A stretch of DNA of 64,000 bases from Enterobacter soli ATCC BAA-2102. GTDB lineage: Bacteria; Pseudomonadota; Gammaproteobacteria; Enterobacterales; Enterobacteriaceae. Under the pieces are notes generated by a model, which saw only the letters and a list, made by a program, of their open reading frames with translations, was not told the DNA's origin and ran no database searches. Location: positions 62,001 to 126,000 of the forward strand of contig NZ_LXES01000049.1 in assembly GCF_001654845.1 (NCBI RefSeq), written 5' to 3'. The position numbers and the translations under genes are program-made. The number at the start of each line of letters is the position of its first letter. Within the stretch, counting starts at the first letter, position 1. Below are positions 53,522-63,287 of this stretch, piece by piece.

Positions 53522-54913
53522 TTAACCGTGCGGTAGTCTAAAATTTAGCCGATCCGTATTCACGATTTGCTGATCAACCCGGTCAATATCTACCGAACTT
53601 TGTCCCTTCTCATTTACTGCCTTGATGTTTGCCAGAGACAACAACGTCTCCTCTTTGGCCATAAACTTGCCCCGGACATCCTTGCGGAGATCAAAGTTCA
53701 TCTTGAGTGCCGGGCCGATGGTGGACTCTTGCATCACATTGATATTGCGCAAAAAAAGATGTTGCGGTTTATTGTGAATTTCGAGGGTGGCGCGCGTCAT
53801 GTTGACGTTGGTGATGGCGACAAAAGAGGTGGCGTTGCCGGATGAAATCTGGATACCGCGCAACTTATAATCAAGCTGCCTATTATCCAGGCTAACATCA
53901 TTGATTTTAAAGTTCTGCGGTATCGAAAGATAATCTCCCTTAATTACCCCATAGCCAATTAACATGCCAGCGCTATCGACCATATCAATATTATCAATAA
54001 CAAAGTTATCGCATCCGTAAATAGCTACCGTGGCATTATCAATTCCCGCTTTTTTACTGAAATCAGGGGTGATATTTTTGGCTTTCACATTACGAATAAT
54101 AAAGTGTTTGCCGTTTTCCACATGGACTAATTGCCTGCAATTGCTGCCAGTAATATTCGCCACCACGAAATTCTTCACCGCCTGCTTTTCAGGATAATCA
54201 TTGTCATAGGTACTTCCGGCAAGGCCGATGCCGATGCCCCAGTTGATCTTGCCGTTGGTACAATTGATGTTATCGATAACATGGTCAGAGATCAGGATAT
54301 CCTGGTCGTTAATGGCCACGTTCCATTCGATGGCATCCCCCTGTAAATGGCTAAAACGGCTGTTGGTTATGCGCGCACCTGCCACCTGATTATGAAACCC
54401 CTGGCGCAGGATAGCGTAATTCGCCTGCGACACAGTGATGTTATCAATAATAAGGTTCCGCATAATTTGTGGTTTTTTGCCCCCAATATAAATCTGGGTA
54501 ACGGGGCCAAACCCACTCATCGCCAGCCCACGGATAACACAATTCGACCCGCGAACGTCCAGGGTGATATTTTCGCTACGCCCTCCCGCTTCGCCGATCA
54601 CCTGGCAGCCATCCTGTAACACAAAGCGACCACGTCCGTTGCCCGTCAGCGCCCCGCGGATCAGTAGCGTTTTACCCTCAGGGATAAATATTCCGGTATT
54701 GATATTGTCACAGGTGAATCCGGCGGGAACCACCACGGTATCGCCTTCGGCAAATGCCTGCTTAAACGCGGCGATCCAGTCGTGGCTGTTGTACTGGTTG
54801 ATGTTCACCGTGCGGCTACCGGCCGCCCTGGCAACAGGAGAAGAGAACAACGGGGTTGCAGCCAGCACAGAGCAGGCCGAAATAAATGAGCGTCGGGTAA
54901 TTTTTTTCAGCAT
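53522..54913 (-). CDS. wcaM: WcaM, colanic acid biosynthesis protein
   Basis: The last gene of the colanic acid cluster. It has 463 residues, as in E. coli. The N-terminus reads MLKKITRRSFISACSVLAA with a twin-arginine-like RRSFI followed by a hydrophobic core and ARAAG, so export is likely, possibly by Tat. The body is rich in NI/NITV-type repeats (for example IDNITV, VANITG, VKNFVV) suggesting a right-handed beta-helix as in pectate lyase-like proteins. Its exact role is unknown. Confidence 0.93.
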   Translation of the reverse strand: MLKKITRRSFISACSVLAATPLFSSPVARAAGSRTVNINQYNSHDWIAAFKQAFAEGDTVVVPAGFTCDNINTGIFIPEGKTLLIRGALTGNGRGRFVLQDGCQVIGEAGGRSENITLDVRGSNCVIRGLAMSGFGPVTQIYIGGKKPQIMRNLIIDNITVSQANYAILRQGFHNQVAGARITNSRFSHLQGDAIEWNVAINDQDILISDHVIDNINCTNGKINWGIGIGLAGSTYDNDYPEKQAVKNFVVANITGSNCRQLVHVENGKHFIIRNVKAKNITPDFSKKAGIDNATVAIYGCDNFVIDNIDMVDSAGMLIGYGVIKGDYLSIPQNFKINDVSLDNRQLDYKLRGIQISSGNATSFVAITNVNMTRATLEIHNKPQHLFLRNINVMQESTIGPALKMNFDLRKDVRGKFMAKEETLLSLANIKAVNEKGQSSVDIDRVDQQIVNTDRLNFRLPHG

Positions 54914-54925
54914 ACAACCTCGGCG

Positions 54926-56146
54926 TTAAAGCGTGTGTAACAGACAGGCCAGTTCGCGGTTTATCACGCGCTGGTTAAACTCAGCTTCTACCTTCCGGCG
55001 CGCGTTATGCAGCACGGGGATCAGGTCCTGCGGGGCAATATTGCTAAAGGTTGCCAGACGTTCGGCCAGTGCAGGTGCATCGTTTTCAGGCACCAGCCAG
55101 CCGGAGTGATCCGGCTCGATAAGTTCAGGGATGCCGCTGTGTAACGTCGATACCACCGGGATCCCCACTGCCATGGCTTCCATCAGTGCAACCGGGATCC
55201 CCTCCATATCGCCATCCGTTCCGGTTACGGAAGGCAGCAGGAAGACATCCGCCTCGTCCAGCATGGCTTTGACTTCATGGCTCGGTTTGAAACCAGGCAT
55301 CTCGACATAGCCATCAAGCTCATACTGTTCGATAAGCGTGCGCAGGCGGCGTTCCCACGGGCCGATACCCAGAATGCGATAGTGAAACGCCACCCCTTCT
55401 TCTTTCAGTTGCCGACAGGCCTCAATGGCCACATGCAGCCCTTTTTTCTCGGTCAGACGCGCAACAGAGATGATTTGCAGCGGTTTACCCGGCACCTTGA
55501 CCGGGCGCAGGGTGAAGCGTTCCATATCCACGCCCATGCGCGAAACGGTGATCTTTTCCCCCGGGCATCCCATGTTTTTCAGGCGCCCGGCCCACAGCTC
55601 GCTGATGGGCAGCATCATGTCGCCCCGGCGGAAAAGTTGCTGATATTCCGGGGTGTAGTGGTTCAGCACTTCACGGCTTGAAATATCAATTCCGTGGAAA
55701 ATGGTCGCGATTTTACCGTCAATAACGCCTAACTCGCGTAATTTCGCTGCGGTAACACCTGCCGGACCAAAGTGGGCGATAAATACATCCGCCTGATACG
55801 ACCGGGGCGTTTGCCCGCAAATTGCCGAGAGGATCAGGTTGCGCGACTCAGCGCCGTAGCGCGAAATGTTTAACGCCCGCCACGTCGCAGGGCGATGGAT
55901 CCCGCACAACGTCTTAACGGCGCGATAGCGAAGTTTGCTCAACCGCCCACGCGGCTCATCCTGTAACCAGCGGGTTTTGGCTTCCAGCCCGTACTGGGTC
56001 CACGCCGCATGGGTGTTTTGCGTATCGCCCTTTTGCAGGGCGATAATCTCCACGTCATACCCCATATCGATAAATGCGGTTATCTGGTTCAGGACAAACG
56101 TTTCTGACGACAACGGAAATTTCAGTAAGAAGAAACCAACCTTCAT
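54926..56146 (-). CDS. wcaL: WcaL, colanic acid glycosyltransferase
   Basis: A 406-residue GT4 enzyme adding galactose late in the colanic acid repeat. The donor domain has ISVARLTEKKGLHVAIEACRQL, GIGPWERRLRTL and the EX7E region GDMEGIPVALMEAMAVGIPVVS. Length matches E. coli. It overlaps wcaK by 4 bp. Confidence 0.95.
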   Translation of the reverse strand: MKVGFFLLKFPLSSETFVLNQITAFIDMGYDVEIIALQKGDTQNTHAAWTQYGLEAKTRWLQDEPRGRLSKLRYRAVKTLCGIHRPATWRALNISRYGAESRNLILSAICGQTPRSYQADVFIAHFGPAGVTAAKLRELGVIDGKIATIFHGIDISSREVLNHYTPEYQQLFRRGDMMLPISELWAGRLKNMGCPGEKITVSRMGVDMERFTLRPVKVPGKPLQIISVARLTEKKGLHVAIEACRQLKEEGVAFHYRILGIGPWERRLRTLIEQYELDGYVEMPGFKPSHEVKAMLDEADVFLLPSVTGTDGDMEGIPVALMEAMAVGIPVVSTLHSGIPELIEPDHSGWLVPENDAPALAERLATFSNIAPQDLIPVLHNARRKVEAEFNQRVINRELACLLHTL

Positions 56147-57423
56147 TTCCCCTCCCCGACACGGTCGAGTACCGATTTCACCATCCCGATACCTTTTTCG
56201 CGCTCCAGTTTCACCGCCACCGCCAGGCGTTCATTGATGGCTGGAAGTTGCCCCAGCGTATCTGCAACCATCCCTGCAAGTGAGCCATCCAGAAGATGAC
56301 GGATATCCACCGCCATCTCAGGCATTCCCAGTTGCTGCATAATACCGGCCGATTTATGTTCATAGTTGATGGCAATCGCCGGCGTACCAAAGTTCATGGA
56401 AATAATCGCCGAATGCAGGCGCGTCCCCACGGTCAGGTCGCAGGCTGCGAGCAACTTGCCCATCTCAAGATCGTTCAGTTCGTCCATCACCACGTGATAA
56501 CGCGACGTATCGTTGATGTGCTGACGCAGGTTCAGCGCCACCATACGGTCATCTTTGTTGTAGCTGTCGATACCGGTACAGGTAGAGAGCGCCAGCACCT
56601 GATAGCCGTCATCCAGCAAGCGGTTTACCACCCCGGCGAAGGCTTTCTCGTAGGCCGCCTGCGTCGTTCCCAGACGTTTATCAAAGGGTGCAAGCTCGCG
56701 CAGGGTAATTGCCACGGTTTTCTGTTTCGCCGCCACGTCCAGCCAGTGCTGTACCGCATAGCTTGCCTGGAAATATTCGTTCTGATTTTCCACCAGCCAG
56801 GCGGTATCTACCCCGTGCTCAACTTTAGAAGTGTCGATTTCGCTGCGTTTCATCAGGTCGAGGCTGACCGATTCGCGCAGGATCAATGCATCACAGTGGC
56901 CAAACACATAGTTGGCCAGCTGATTAAACTGTGGATCCTGAAAAGGCCCCACGCTGTGTCCAATCATAAACAGCGGTTTTTTGGCCATAAATGTGCAGAG
57001 CGCGTGCTCAAACTGCGGCACGCCATAGAGATCGACAAAGAACGATCCCCCCACCTGAATGATGGCGTCATACCCCGACAGCAGACGGACAAAGTCGGTG
57101 AATCCCTGGGCGATGGCGATGTTGCGCAGTTTTCCGGTGTCGGTCACGCGCGACAGCAATACCTGGTGCTGGTAGCGACGGCGCAACACCTTCTTTACCC
57201 GCCCCATTACGCCTGCGGCGTTGTTGTGCTGTTTCATCTGACTGTACAGCGGGTCGCCCATCACCGGGCGGTTCAGTAACCAGGACGAGCTCACCGGGTA
57301 GCGGCTCATCACATCCACTTCTGTCTCAGGCTCAAGAGTGTTAATTGCATCCAATAAACCGCGCAGAATGGCGCTGTCGCCACGGTTGCCGCAAGTATGG
57401 TTGCCAAGGATAAGTAATTTCAT
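56143..57423 (-). CDS. wcaK: WcaK, colanic acid pyruvyl transferase
   Basis: A 426-residue polysaccharide pyruvyl transferase of the CsaB family, adding the pyruvate ketal to the terminal galactose from PEP. It starts with LILGNHTCGNRGDSAIL, and LTVGTRLHSAIISMNFGTPAIAINYEHKSAGI is the conserved C-terminal block. It sits 14 bp after wzxC. Confidence 0.95.
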   Translation of the reverse strand: MKLLILGNHTCGNRGDSAILRGLLDAINTLEPETEVDVMSRYPVSSSWLLNRPVMGDPLYSQMKQHNNAAGVMGRVKKVLRRRYQHQVLLSRVTDTGKLRNIAIAQGFTDFVRLLSGYDAIIQVGGSFFVDLYGVPQFEHALCTFMAKKPLFMIGHSVGPFQDPQFNQLANYVFGHCDALILRESVSLDLMKRSEIDTSKVEHGVDTAWLVENQNEYFQASYAVQHWLDVAAKQKTVAITLRELAPFDKRLGTTQAAYEKAFAGVVNRLLDDGYQVLALSTCTGIDSYNKDDRMVALNLRQHINDTSRYHVVMDELNDLEMGKLLAACDLTVGTRLHSAIISMNFGTPAIAINYEHKSAGIMQQLGMPEMAVDIRHLLDGSLAGMVADTLGQLPAINERLAVAVKLEREKGIGMVKSVLDRVGEGK

Positions 57424-57437
57424 AATCGCCTCTAAAA

Positions 57438-58916
57438 TTAGCCTGCGCGAAGCAGCATTTTCATTTTTTCGTTACGGCAAAACTGGCGCTTCATCTCTAC
57501 CACCAGCGCATTACGCGACAGCACGAGCATCACGCCAAATGCCAGCGCGCCCGCCGCAATCTGTACTGCCAGCAGTGCCGCTAAAGGCAGATGGCCATTC
57601 AGCACCACGCCCAGGCCATAACTCACCGCCAGGGTCGGCAAAGACAGGTACAGCGGCAGCCACAGGCTCAGGATGTACTGACGGTAGCTGGAACCCAGTA
57701 CCGGTTTAATCATCACGAAATAGCTCAGAACGGTATTGATGATTTGCACCAGCAGGAAACCCAGGGTGACCCCAATCGCGCCCGCCAGATGCCCGCCGAC
57801 GATAATCGCCGGAACAAACAGGAACGTTTTGAATACATTGAATTTAAAACTGATATCGACACGTGCTTTCGCCATTAATAGCGAGCCGATCGGATTGCCA
57901 ACGGAGCGCAGCAACCCCACCACGCACAGCAGTTGCAGAACCGGAATGATGCTGACCCACTTCTCACCGAAGACCAGCGGCACCACATTGTTGGAAACCA
58001 CCATCAGCCCCAGCAGTACCGGAAAGTTAATAATCCCTACCACCGAAAGCAGCTTGTAGAAGTTGACGCGCAGCTTCGCCGTGTCGTCCTGAATTTTGGC
58101 GAACGCCGGGAACAGCACGCGGGTGATGATAGGGTTCAGCTTCATCGGCGGAACAACAGCAACGTTATAGGCCAGGTTATAACCGCCCGCGACACTTGCC
58201 CCCAGAATGCGCGCCAGCACCAGCGTGGACAGGTTGGTGTTGACGTAGTTGATAATGCTGTCGGCCGTCAGCCATGCGCCAAAGCGCAGGTTCGACGACA
58301 CAGACGCCAGCGAGAAATGCAGCCCCGGGCGGTAGATCTTACGGCCAAAGTAGCCAAACAGCATCGTACGTACGGCAGAGTTCACCAGGTAACCCAGGAT
58401 CGCGGTTAACGCCAGCGGCCAGAAATGCGCGCTCACCACGGTAAAGGTAAAGCCCGCCAGCACCGCGCTGGTTTCAATCATGCCAATTTTGTTGAACTCC
58501 AGCTCTTTTTGCATCAGCGCACGAAACTGCTGGCCGTGCGGGATCACCACAAAAGCAAAAGAGAGGGTACGCATCAGTGGGGCCAGATCCGGGTTATGCA
58601 GCACGCCGGCAATCACGTCGCTCAGCAGAAACACCAGCACAAAGACGGTGATCCCTAGCCCCACATTCAGCCAGTAGAGCGTGGTCAGCTCAAGCTGGCT
58701 AATCTCTTTACGCTGGATAATCGAGTTGGCGATACCAAAATCAGACAGCGTGTCGGCAAGCGCAATAATCACCAGCGACACGGTCAGCAGACCGAACTGG
58801 TGATTATCGATAATGCGCGCCAGCACCGTCATCTGCACCAGCCCCAGACCAATGATGACAATGGTCGCCATTGCCGACCATTTTGCGCCGCTGATGGTTT
58901 TTTCACGTAAACTCAT
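57438..58916 (-). CDS. wzxC: WzxC, colanic acid repeat flippase
   Basis: A 492-residue inner-membrane MOP-superfamily translocase of the lipid-linked colanic acid unit. It has about twelve membrane segments with the N-terminal GAKWSAMATIVIIGLGLVQMTVLARI. Length matches E. coli. It is of the polysaccharide transporter type, unlike the MurJ-type flippase in the O locus. Confidence 0.95.
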   Translation of the reverse strand: MSLREKTISGAKWSAMATIVIIGLGLVQMTVLARIIDNHQFGLLTVSLVIIALADTLSDFGIANSIIQRKEISQLELTTLYWLNVGLGITVFVLVFLLSDVIAGVLHNPDLAPLMRTLSFAFVVIPHGQQFRALMQKELEFNKIGMIETSAVLAGFTFTVVSAHFWPLALTAILGYLVNSAVRTMLFGYFGRKIYRPGLHFSLASVSSNLRFGAWLTADSIINYVNTNLSTLVLARILGASVAGGYNLAYNVAVVPPMKLNPIITRVLFPAFAKIQDDTAKLRVNFYKLLSVVGIINFPVLLGLMVVSNNVVPLVFGEKWVSIIPVLQLLCVVGLLRSVGNPIGSLLMAKARVDISFKFNVFKTFLFVPAIIVGGHLAGAIGVTLGFLLVQIINTVLSYFVMIKPVLGSSYRQYILSLWLPLYLSLPTLAVSYGLGVVLNGHLPLAALLAVQIAAGALAFGVMLVLSRNALVVEMKRQFCRNEKMKMLLRAG

Positions 58917-58925
58917 GACCGTTCC

Positions 58926-60320
58926 TTAATACGCCGCTTTGTTCACAAAGCCTTTAAAGATGGTCAGAAAGACGATTTTGATATCGAACCAGAGACTCCA
59001 CTCACGGATGTACTCGAGGTCAAACTCAATACGTTTTTCCATTTTTTCCAGGGTGTCGGTTTCACCGCGCCAGCCGTTAATCTGTGCCCAACCGGTGATC
59101 CCCGGCTTCACTTTGTGGCGCAGCATGTAACCCTCAATCAGCGAGCGATACTGCTCGTTGTGCGCTACCGCATGTGGGCGCGGGCCGACGATGGACATGC
59201 CACCGGTAAAGACGTTGATAAACTGTGGCAGCTCATCCAGCGAGGTACGGCGCAGGAAATTTCCCACCCGGGTCACGCGCGGATCGTTTTGCGTCGCCTG
59301 CGTCACCACTTTGTCGTTTTCCATCACCTTCATAGAGCGGAACTTCCACACCATGATGGGCTTGCCATCCATGCCATAGCGGGTCTGACGGAAGATAATC
59401 GGGCCTGGAGAGCTGAGCTTCACCGCCAGCGCAATGCAGCACAGTACCGGGGAGATCAGCAGTAAAATCAGCGAAGAGAGCAGGATATCTTCCACGCGCT
59501 TGAGCACGCGGTTAATGCCTGAAAGCGGCGTATCATACAGCGGCACAACGGGCACGCCGTTCACTTCGTCGATACGTGAATGCAGGATATTAAAGGTAAA
59601 GACGTCAGGAATGAGGATCACCGAACAGGTGGTATCCGCAAGCTCTCGCACCAGATGTTTAATGTACGACTCATCGCTCATCTGCATGGCGATGTAAACG
59701 TTGTGGATCTTGCCGGCCTTCGCGTCGTCAATCAGCTGTTCGAAATTGCCGGCCCAGTCGGCAGATACGCCGCCCGGTTTGGCGTCGTGGTAGATCCCTA
59801 CCCCTTCCAGCCCCAGCCACGGCTCTTTGCGAAAACTGTCCAGCAGCACCTGCCCTACTGGTAAATCGCCTGCAACGGCCACATAGCGGGTGTTGTAACC
59901 CCGATTACGCAGCCAGCCCGCAAAGTAGCGGATCAGGGAACGGCAAACCACCATGCCCAGGCTGGTTAAGACATACCAGCAAAGATAGGTCACCAGACGG
60001 GTGTCAAAATCATGGCTGAATGCCACCAGCCCTGCGCTGAAAATCAGGCTTAACGTCCAGTTCTGAATCAGCAACAGCAGCTCGGTGGTAATTTTGACGC
60101 CGCGCCATGAACGGTAGAAATCGGTCACCCCACCGATCATCTGAAACACCACCAGCGCAATCAACGCCATCAGCAAATGCATGTAGAAGAATGGCTGTCC
60201 GCTTATCCGGCACACCACCCACAATCCACCGACCATGATGGTGATGTCAGAAAATCGCTGCACCATAGAGATTAACGATGCATTCGTTCTGGCTCGCTCG
60301 CGCTTTCTTAGATTCGTCAT
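58926..60320 (-). CDS. wcaJ: WcaJ, undecaprenyl-phosphate glucose phosphotransferase
   Basis: Starts the colanic acid unit by moving Glc-1-P from UDP-Glc to undecaprenyl phosphate. It has 464 residues with the ATG at 60320 (MTNLRKRERA), as in E. coli; an upstream frame to 60491 runs into cpsG and is rejected. N-terminal membrane segments precede the phosphotransferase domain with WKFRSMKVMEND, TSLDELPQFINVFTGGMSIVGPRPHA and KPGITGWAQINGWRGETDT. Homologous in its C-terminal half to WbaP. Confidence 0.96.
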   Translation of the reverse strand: MTNLRKRERARTNASLISMVQRFSDITIMVGGLWVVCRISGQPFFYMHLLMALIALVVFQMIGGVTDFYRSWRGVKITTELLLLIQNWTLSLIFSAGLVAFSHDFDTRLVTYLCWYVLTSLGMVVCRSLIRYFAGWLRNRGYNTRYVAVAGDLPVGQVLLDSFRKEPWLGLEGVGIYHDAKPGGVSADWAGNFEQLIDDAKAGKIHNVYIAMQMSDESYIKHLVRELADTTCSVILIPDVFTFNILHSRIDEVNGVPVVPLYDTPLSGINRVLKRVEDILLSSLILLLISPVLCCIALAVKLSSPGPIIFRQTRYGMDGKPIMVWKFRSMKVMENDKVVTQATQNDPRVTRVGNFLRRTSLDELPQFINVFTGGMSIVGPRPHAVAHNEQYRSLIEGYMLRHKVKPGITGWAQINGWRGETDTLEKMEKRIEFDLEYIREWSLWFDIKIVFLTIFKGFVNKAAY

Positions 60321-60340
60321 CGTTGTTCCTGTTATCGGAT

Positions 60341-60361
60341 CCCCCTCCCATCGGGAGGGGG
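60341..60361 (-). other. Intercistronic hairpin between cpsG and wcaJ
   Basis: CCCCCTCCC (60341-60349) and GGGAGGGGG (60353-60361) form a 9-bp perfect GC stem with a 3-nt loop. It starts 7 bp after the cpsG stop codon and ends 21 bp before the wcaJ start. No U-tract follows on the minus strand, so it is more likely an mRNA stability or processing element than a terminator. Confidence 0.6.
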
Positions 60362-60367
60362 CAAGTT

Positions 60368-61738
60368 TTACTGATTCAACAACGCCAGAATGTCCTGCGT
60401 TCGCGCTTCCATCAGTGGGACATCCGCCCGCGATTCCACATTCAGACGCACCACCGGCTCGGTGTTTGAAGAACGCAGATTGAACCGCCACTGCGGGAAC
60501 GACATGCTGATGCCATCGGTACGATCAATTTCCAGCGCGTGGAGGGCAAAGTGCTGCTCTACGCGGGCGATCGCCTCGGCCGGCAGCGCCAGCTTGCTGT
60601 TGATCTCTCCGCTTGCCGGGAATGCCGCCATACGGTCACGTACCAGTTCGCCCAGCGACTGACCTTTCAGGCACAGCAGCTCCGTCACCAGCAGCCACGG
60701 AATCATCCCGCTGTCGCAGTAAGCAAAATCACGGAAATAGTGGTGGGCGCTCATCTCGCCGCCGTAGATGGCATCTTCTTCACGCATCCGCTCTTTGATG
60801 AACGCGTGACCGGTTTTGGACATCACCGGCTTGCCACCCGCAGCCGCTACCACATCGACGGTATTCCACGACAAACGCGGATCGTGAATGATCTTCGCCC
60901 CCGGATTTTTCTCGAGGAACGCTTCCGCCAGCAGGCCAACGATGTAATAGCCTTCGATAAACTGACCGTTTTCGTCGAACAGGAAGCAGCGGTCAAAGTC
61001 GCCGTCAAAGGCGATACCCATATCGGCGCCGTGTTCGATCACCGCGTTGCGGGTGTCATCGCGGCACTCTGGCAGCAGTGGGTTAGGAATACCGTTCGGG
61101 AAGTTACCGTCCGGGGTGTTGTGCACTTTAATGAAGGTGACCGGGACGTTCAGCGCCTTAAAGCGTGCTTCCAGGGCATCGACAACCGGGCCTGCCGCAC
61201 CGTTCCCGGAGTTAATCACCAGTTTCAGCGGCTTGAGGTTTGCCACGTTGATGTAGCCAAGCAGATGGTCGATGTACTCTTTTTGCAGATTGATCTGTTT
61301 GTAGCTACCGCGTTTTGCTGCATCCACCGGCGGGAAGTCGTTGGCTTCTGCCAGACGCTGTACGTCGCGCAGGCCGGTGTCGCCGCTGATCGGGCGCGCG
61401 CCCTTGCGCACCAGCTTCATGCCGTTGTAGTCCATCGGGTTATGGCTGGCGGTCACTTCGATACCGCCGTCCACGCCCAGGTGGAAGGTGGCGAAATAGA
61501 TCTCTTCCGTACCGGAAAGACCAATATCCAGCACGTCGACGCCTGCATCCTGCAACCCTTTTGCCAGCGCGCTTTTCAGTGACGCACTGGTCAGACGGAC
61601 ATCGCCGCCTAAAACAATGGTTTTTGGCTTGAGATATTCACCATACGCACGGCCAATACGCCACGCGATGTCTTCATTCAGCTCTTCGCCCAGCTTGCCG
61701 CGAATATCGTAGGCTTTAAAACAGCTTAATTTTTCCAT
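60368..61738 (-). CDS. cpsG: CpsG, phosphomannomutase, colanic acid copy
   Basis: Provides mannose 1-phosphate for GDP-mannose and then GDP-fucose in colanic acid. It has 456 residues, as in E. coli, with the ATG at 61738 (MEKLSCFKAYD). The phosphoserine loop is TASHNPMDYNGMK, metal loop DGDFDRC and sugar loop GGEMSAHH. It closely matches manB at 49398 along its whole length. Confidence 0.96.
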   Translation of the reverse strand: MEKLSCFKAYDIRGKLGEELNEDIAWRIGRAYGEYLKPKTIVLGGDVRLTSASLKSALAKGLQDAGVDVLDIGLSGTEEIYFATFHLGVDGGIEVTASHNPMDYNGMKLVRKGARPISGDTGLRDVQRLAEANDFPPVDAAKRGSYKQINLQKEYIDHLLGYINVANLKPLKLVINSGNGAAGPVVDALEARFKALNVPVTFIKVHNTPDGNFPNGIPNPLLPECRDDTRNAVIEHGADMGIAFDGDFDRCFLFDENGQFIEGYYIVGLLAEAFLEKNPGAKIIHDPRLSWNTVDVVAAAGGKPVMSKTGHAFIKERMREEDAIYGGEMSAHHYFRDFAYCDSGMIPWLLVTELLCLKGQSLGELVRDRMAAFPASGEINSKLALPAEAIARVEQHFALHALEIDRTDGISMSFPQWRFNLRSSNTEPVVRLNVESRADVPLMEARTQDILALLNQ

Positions 61739-61804
61739 GATGACCCCTTTTTCAGGCAACAGTTGGCCCGCCCGATTAACAGGCAAAATTGTTTTTATTC
61801 ATTC

Positions 61805-61834
61805 GTAGGCCGGATAAGCGAAGCGCCATCCGGC
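61805..61834. repeat. REP element between cpsB and cpsG
   Basis: GTAGGCCGGATAAGCGAAGC and GCCATCCGGC form a REP-type palindrome in the 109-bp gap between the two genes. It may protect the upstream cpsB mRNA from 3' decay. Confidence 0.85.
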
Positions 61835-61847
61835 GTTAAAGACGGCG

Positions 61848-63284
61848 CTAGACCCGGCCGTAACGATCCTGGAAGCGCACAATGTCGTCCTCTTCCAGAT
61901 ACGAGCCAGAGCGGACTTCGATCAGGTCGAGCGGAATTTTCCCTGGGTTTTCCAGGCAATGCGTCGCGCCCAGCGGGATATACACCGACTCGTTTTCACC
62001 AATCAGTTTGATTTCACCGTCGATGGTCACTTTGGCGGTTCCGGCCACTACGACCCAGTGTTCGGCGCGGTGGTGATGCATCTGCACTGACAGCCCTTCC
62101 CCTGGCTTCACGGTGATGCGTTTTACCTGGTAGCGATCGCCGGAATCAATGGAGTCATATTTGCCCCACGGGCGATACACTTCGCGGTGAATGTGGTGTT
62201 CATGGCGGCCATCAGCCTTGATCCTTTCCACCACTTTTTTGACGTCCTGAACTGCGTTACGGTCAGCAATCAGCACGGCATCTTTCGTCTGAACGACCAC
62301 CAGATCCTTCACGCCCACCGTGGTAACCAGCCCGGATTCAGCGTACACATAGCTGTTCTCCGTTTTATGGCTGATTACATCACCATGGTGGACATTGCCC
62401 TCCGGGGTGTGCGCGCTGATCTCCCACAGGGATGACCATGAGCCAACGTCGCTCCAGCCCGCATCCATCGGCACCACCACCGCATCGGCGGTGCGCTCCA
62501 TCACGGCATAGTCAATGGACTCTTCCGGACAGGCGAGGAAGGCTTCTTCATCCACCCGGACAAAGTCGAGATCCGGGTCAACCGCATCCATGGCTTTTTC
62601 ACAGGCGCTGAGGATATCCGGGCGGAATTTTTCCAGCTCTTCCAGATAGCGCCCGGCGCGGAACAGGAACATACCGCTGTTCCAGTAGTATTCACCGCTG
62701 GCGACATAGGCCTGCGCGGTTTCCAGATTCGGTTTTTCGACAAACTGCGCCACGTTAAACGCCAGGCTCTCGCCTTCGCCCGGCGTGACATCGCCCCGGC
62801 GAATGTAGCCATAACCGGTTTCCGGCAGGTCTGGCACGATCCCGAAGGTCACCAGCTTGCCACTCTCGGCGTAAGGAATGGCGGAACGTACCGCGTCACG
62901 GAAGCTGTCTTCCTGCTGGATAACATGGTCAGCGGCCAGCACCAGCATCATCGGATCACAGTCCGGGCAACTGCGTTTTGCCGCCAGCGCCGCCAGCGCA
63001 ATGGCAGGTGCCGTATTACGTCCCGCCGGCTCCAGAATGATGTTTTCAGTCAGCTTGTTGAGCTGACGCAGCTGCTCGGCCACGATAAAGCGGTGTTGTT
63101 CATTACAAATCACCACCGGGCTTTCGCACTCCACGCCGTTCAGACGGGACACCGTCGTTTGCAGCATGGTGAGATCCCCTTTCAGGCAGAGGAACTGTTT
63201 TGGATAGAGCACGCGGGACAGCGGCCACAACCGGCTACCAGAGCCACCAGCCATCACGACCGGAAAAAGTTTGGTTTGACTCAT
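61848..63284 (-). CDS. cpsB: CpsB, mannose-1-phosphate guanylyltransferase, colanic acid copy
   Basis: Makes GDP-mannose for colanic acid. It has 478 residues when started at the second of two adjacent ATG codons (63284), which has better spacing from GGGGA and equals E. coli CpsB; 63287 would add one Met. GGSGSRLWPLSRVLYPKQFL, EKPNLE and the cupin stretch PWGKYDSI ... MHHHRAEHWVV are present. It directly follows wcaI. Confidence 0.95.
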   Translation of the reverse strand: MSQTKLFPVVMAGGSGSRLWPLSRVLYPKQFLCLKGDLTMLQTTVSRLNGVECESPVVICNEQHRFIVAEQLRQLNKLTENIILEPAGRNTAPAIALAALAAKRSCPDCDPMMLVLAADHVIQQEDSFRDAVRSAIPYAESGKLVTFGIVPDLPETGYGYIRRGDVTPGEGESLAFNVAQFVEKPNLETAQAYVASGEYYWNSGMFLFRAGRYLEELEKFRPDILSACEKAMDAVDPDLDFVRVDEEAFLACPEESIDYAVMERTADAVVVPMDAGWSDVGSWSSLWEISAHTPEGNVHHGDVISHKTENSYVYAESGLVTTVGVKDLVVVQTKDAVLIADRNAVQDVKKVVERIKADGRHEHHIHREVYRPWGKYDSIDSGDRYQVKRITVKPGEGLSVQMHHHRAEHWVVVAGTAKVTIDGEIKLIGENESVYIPLGATHCLENPGKIPLDLIEVRSGSYLEEDDIVRFQDRYGRV

Positions 63285-63287
63285 CAT

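Noticed and set aside
60539..61582. Long open frame opposite cpsG (about 350 codons), and a similar one at 56296-57279 opposite wcaK
   Set aside because: Both are antisense shadows of GC-rich genes with no recognisable domain.
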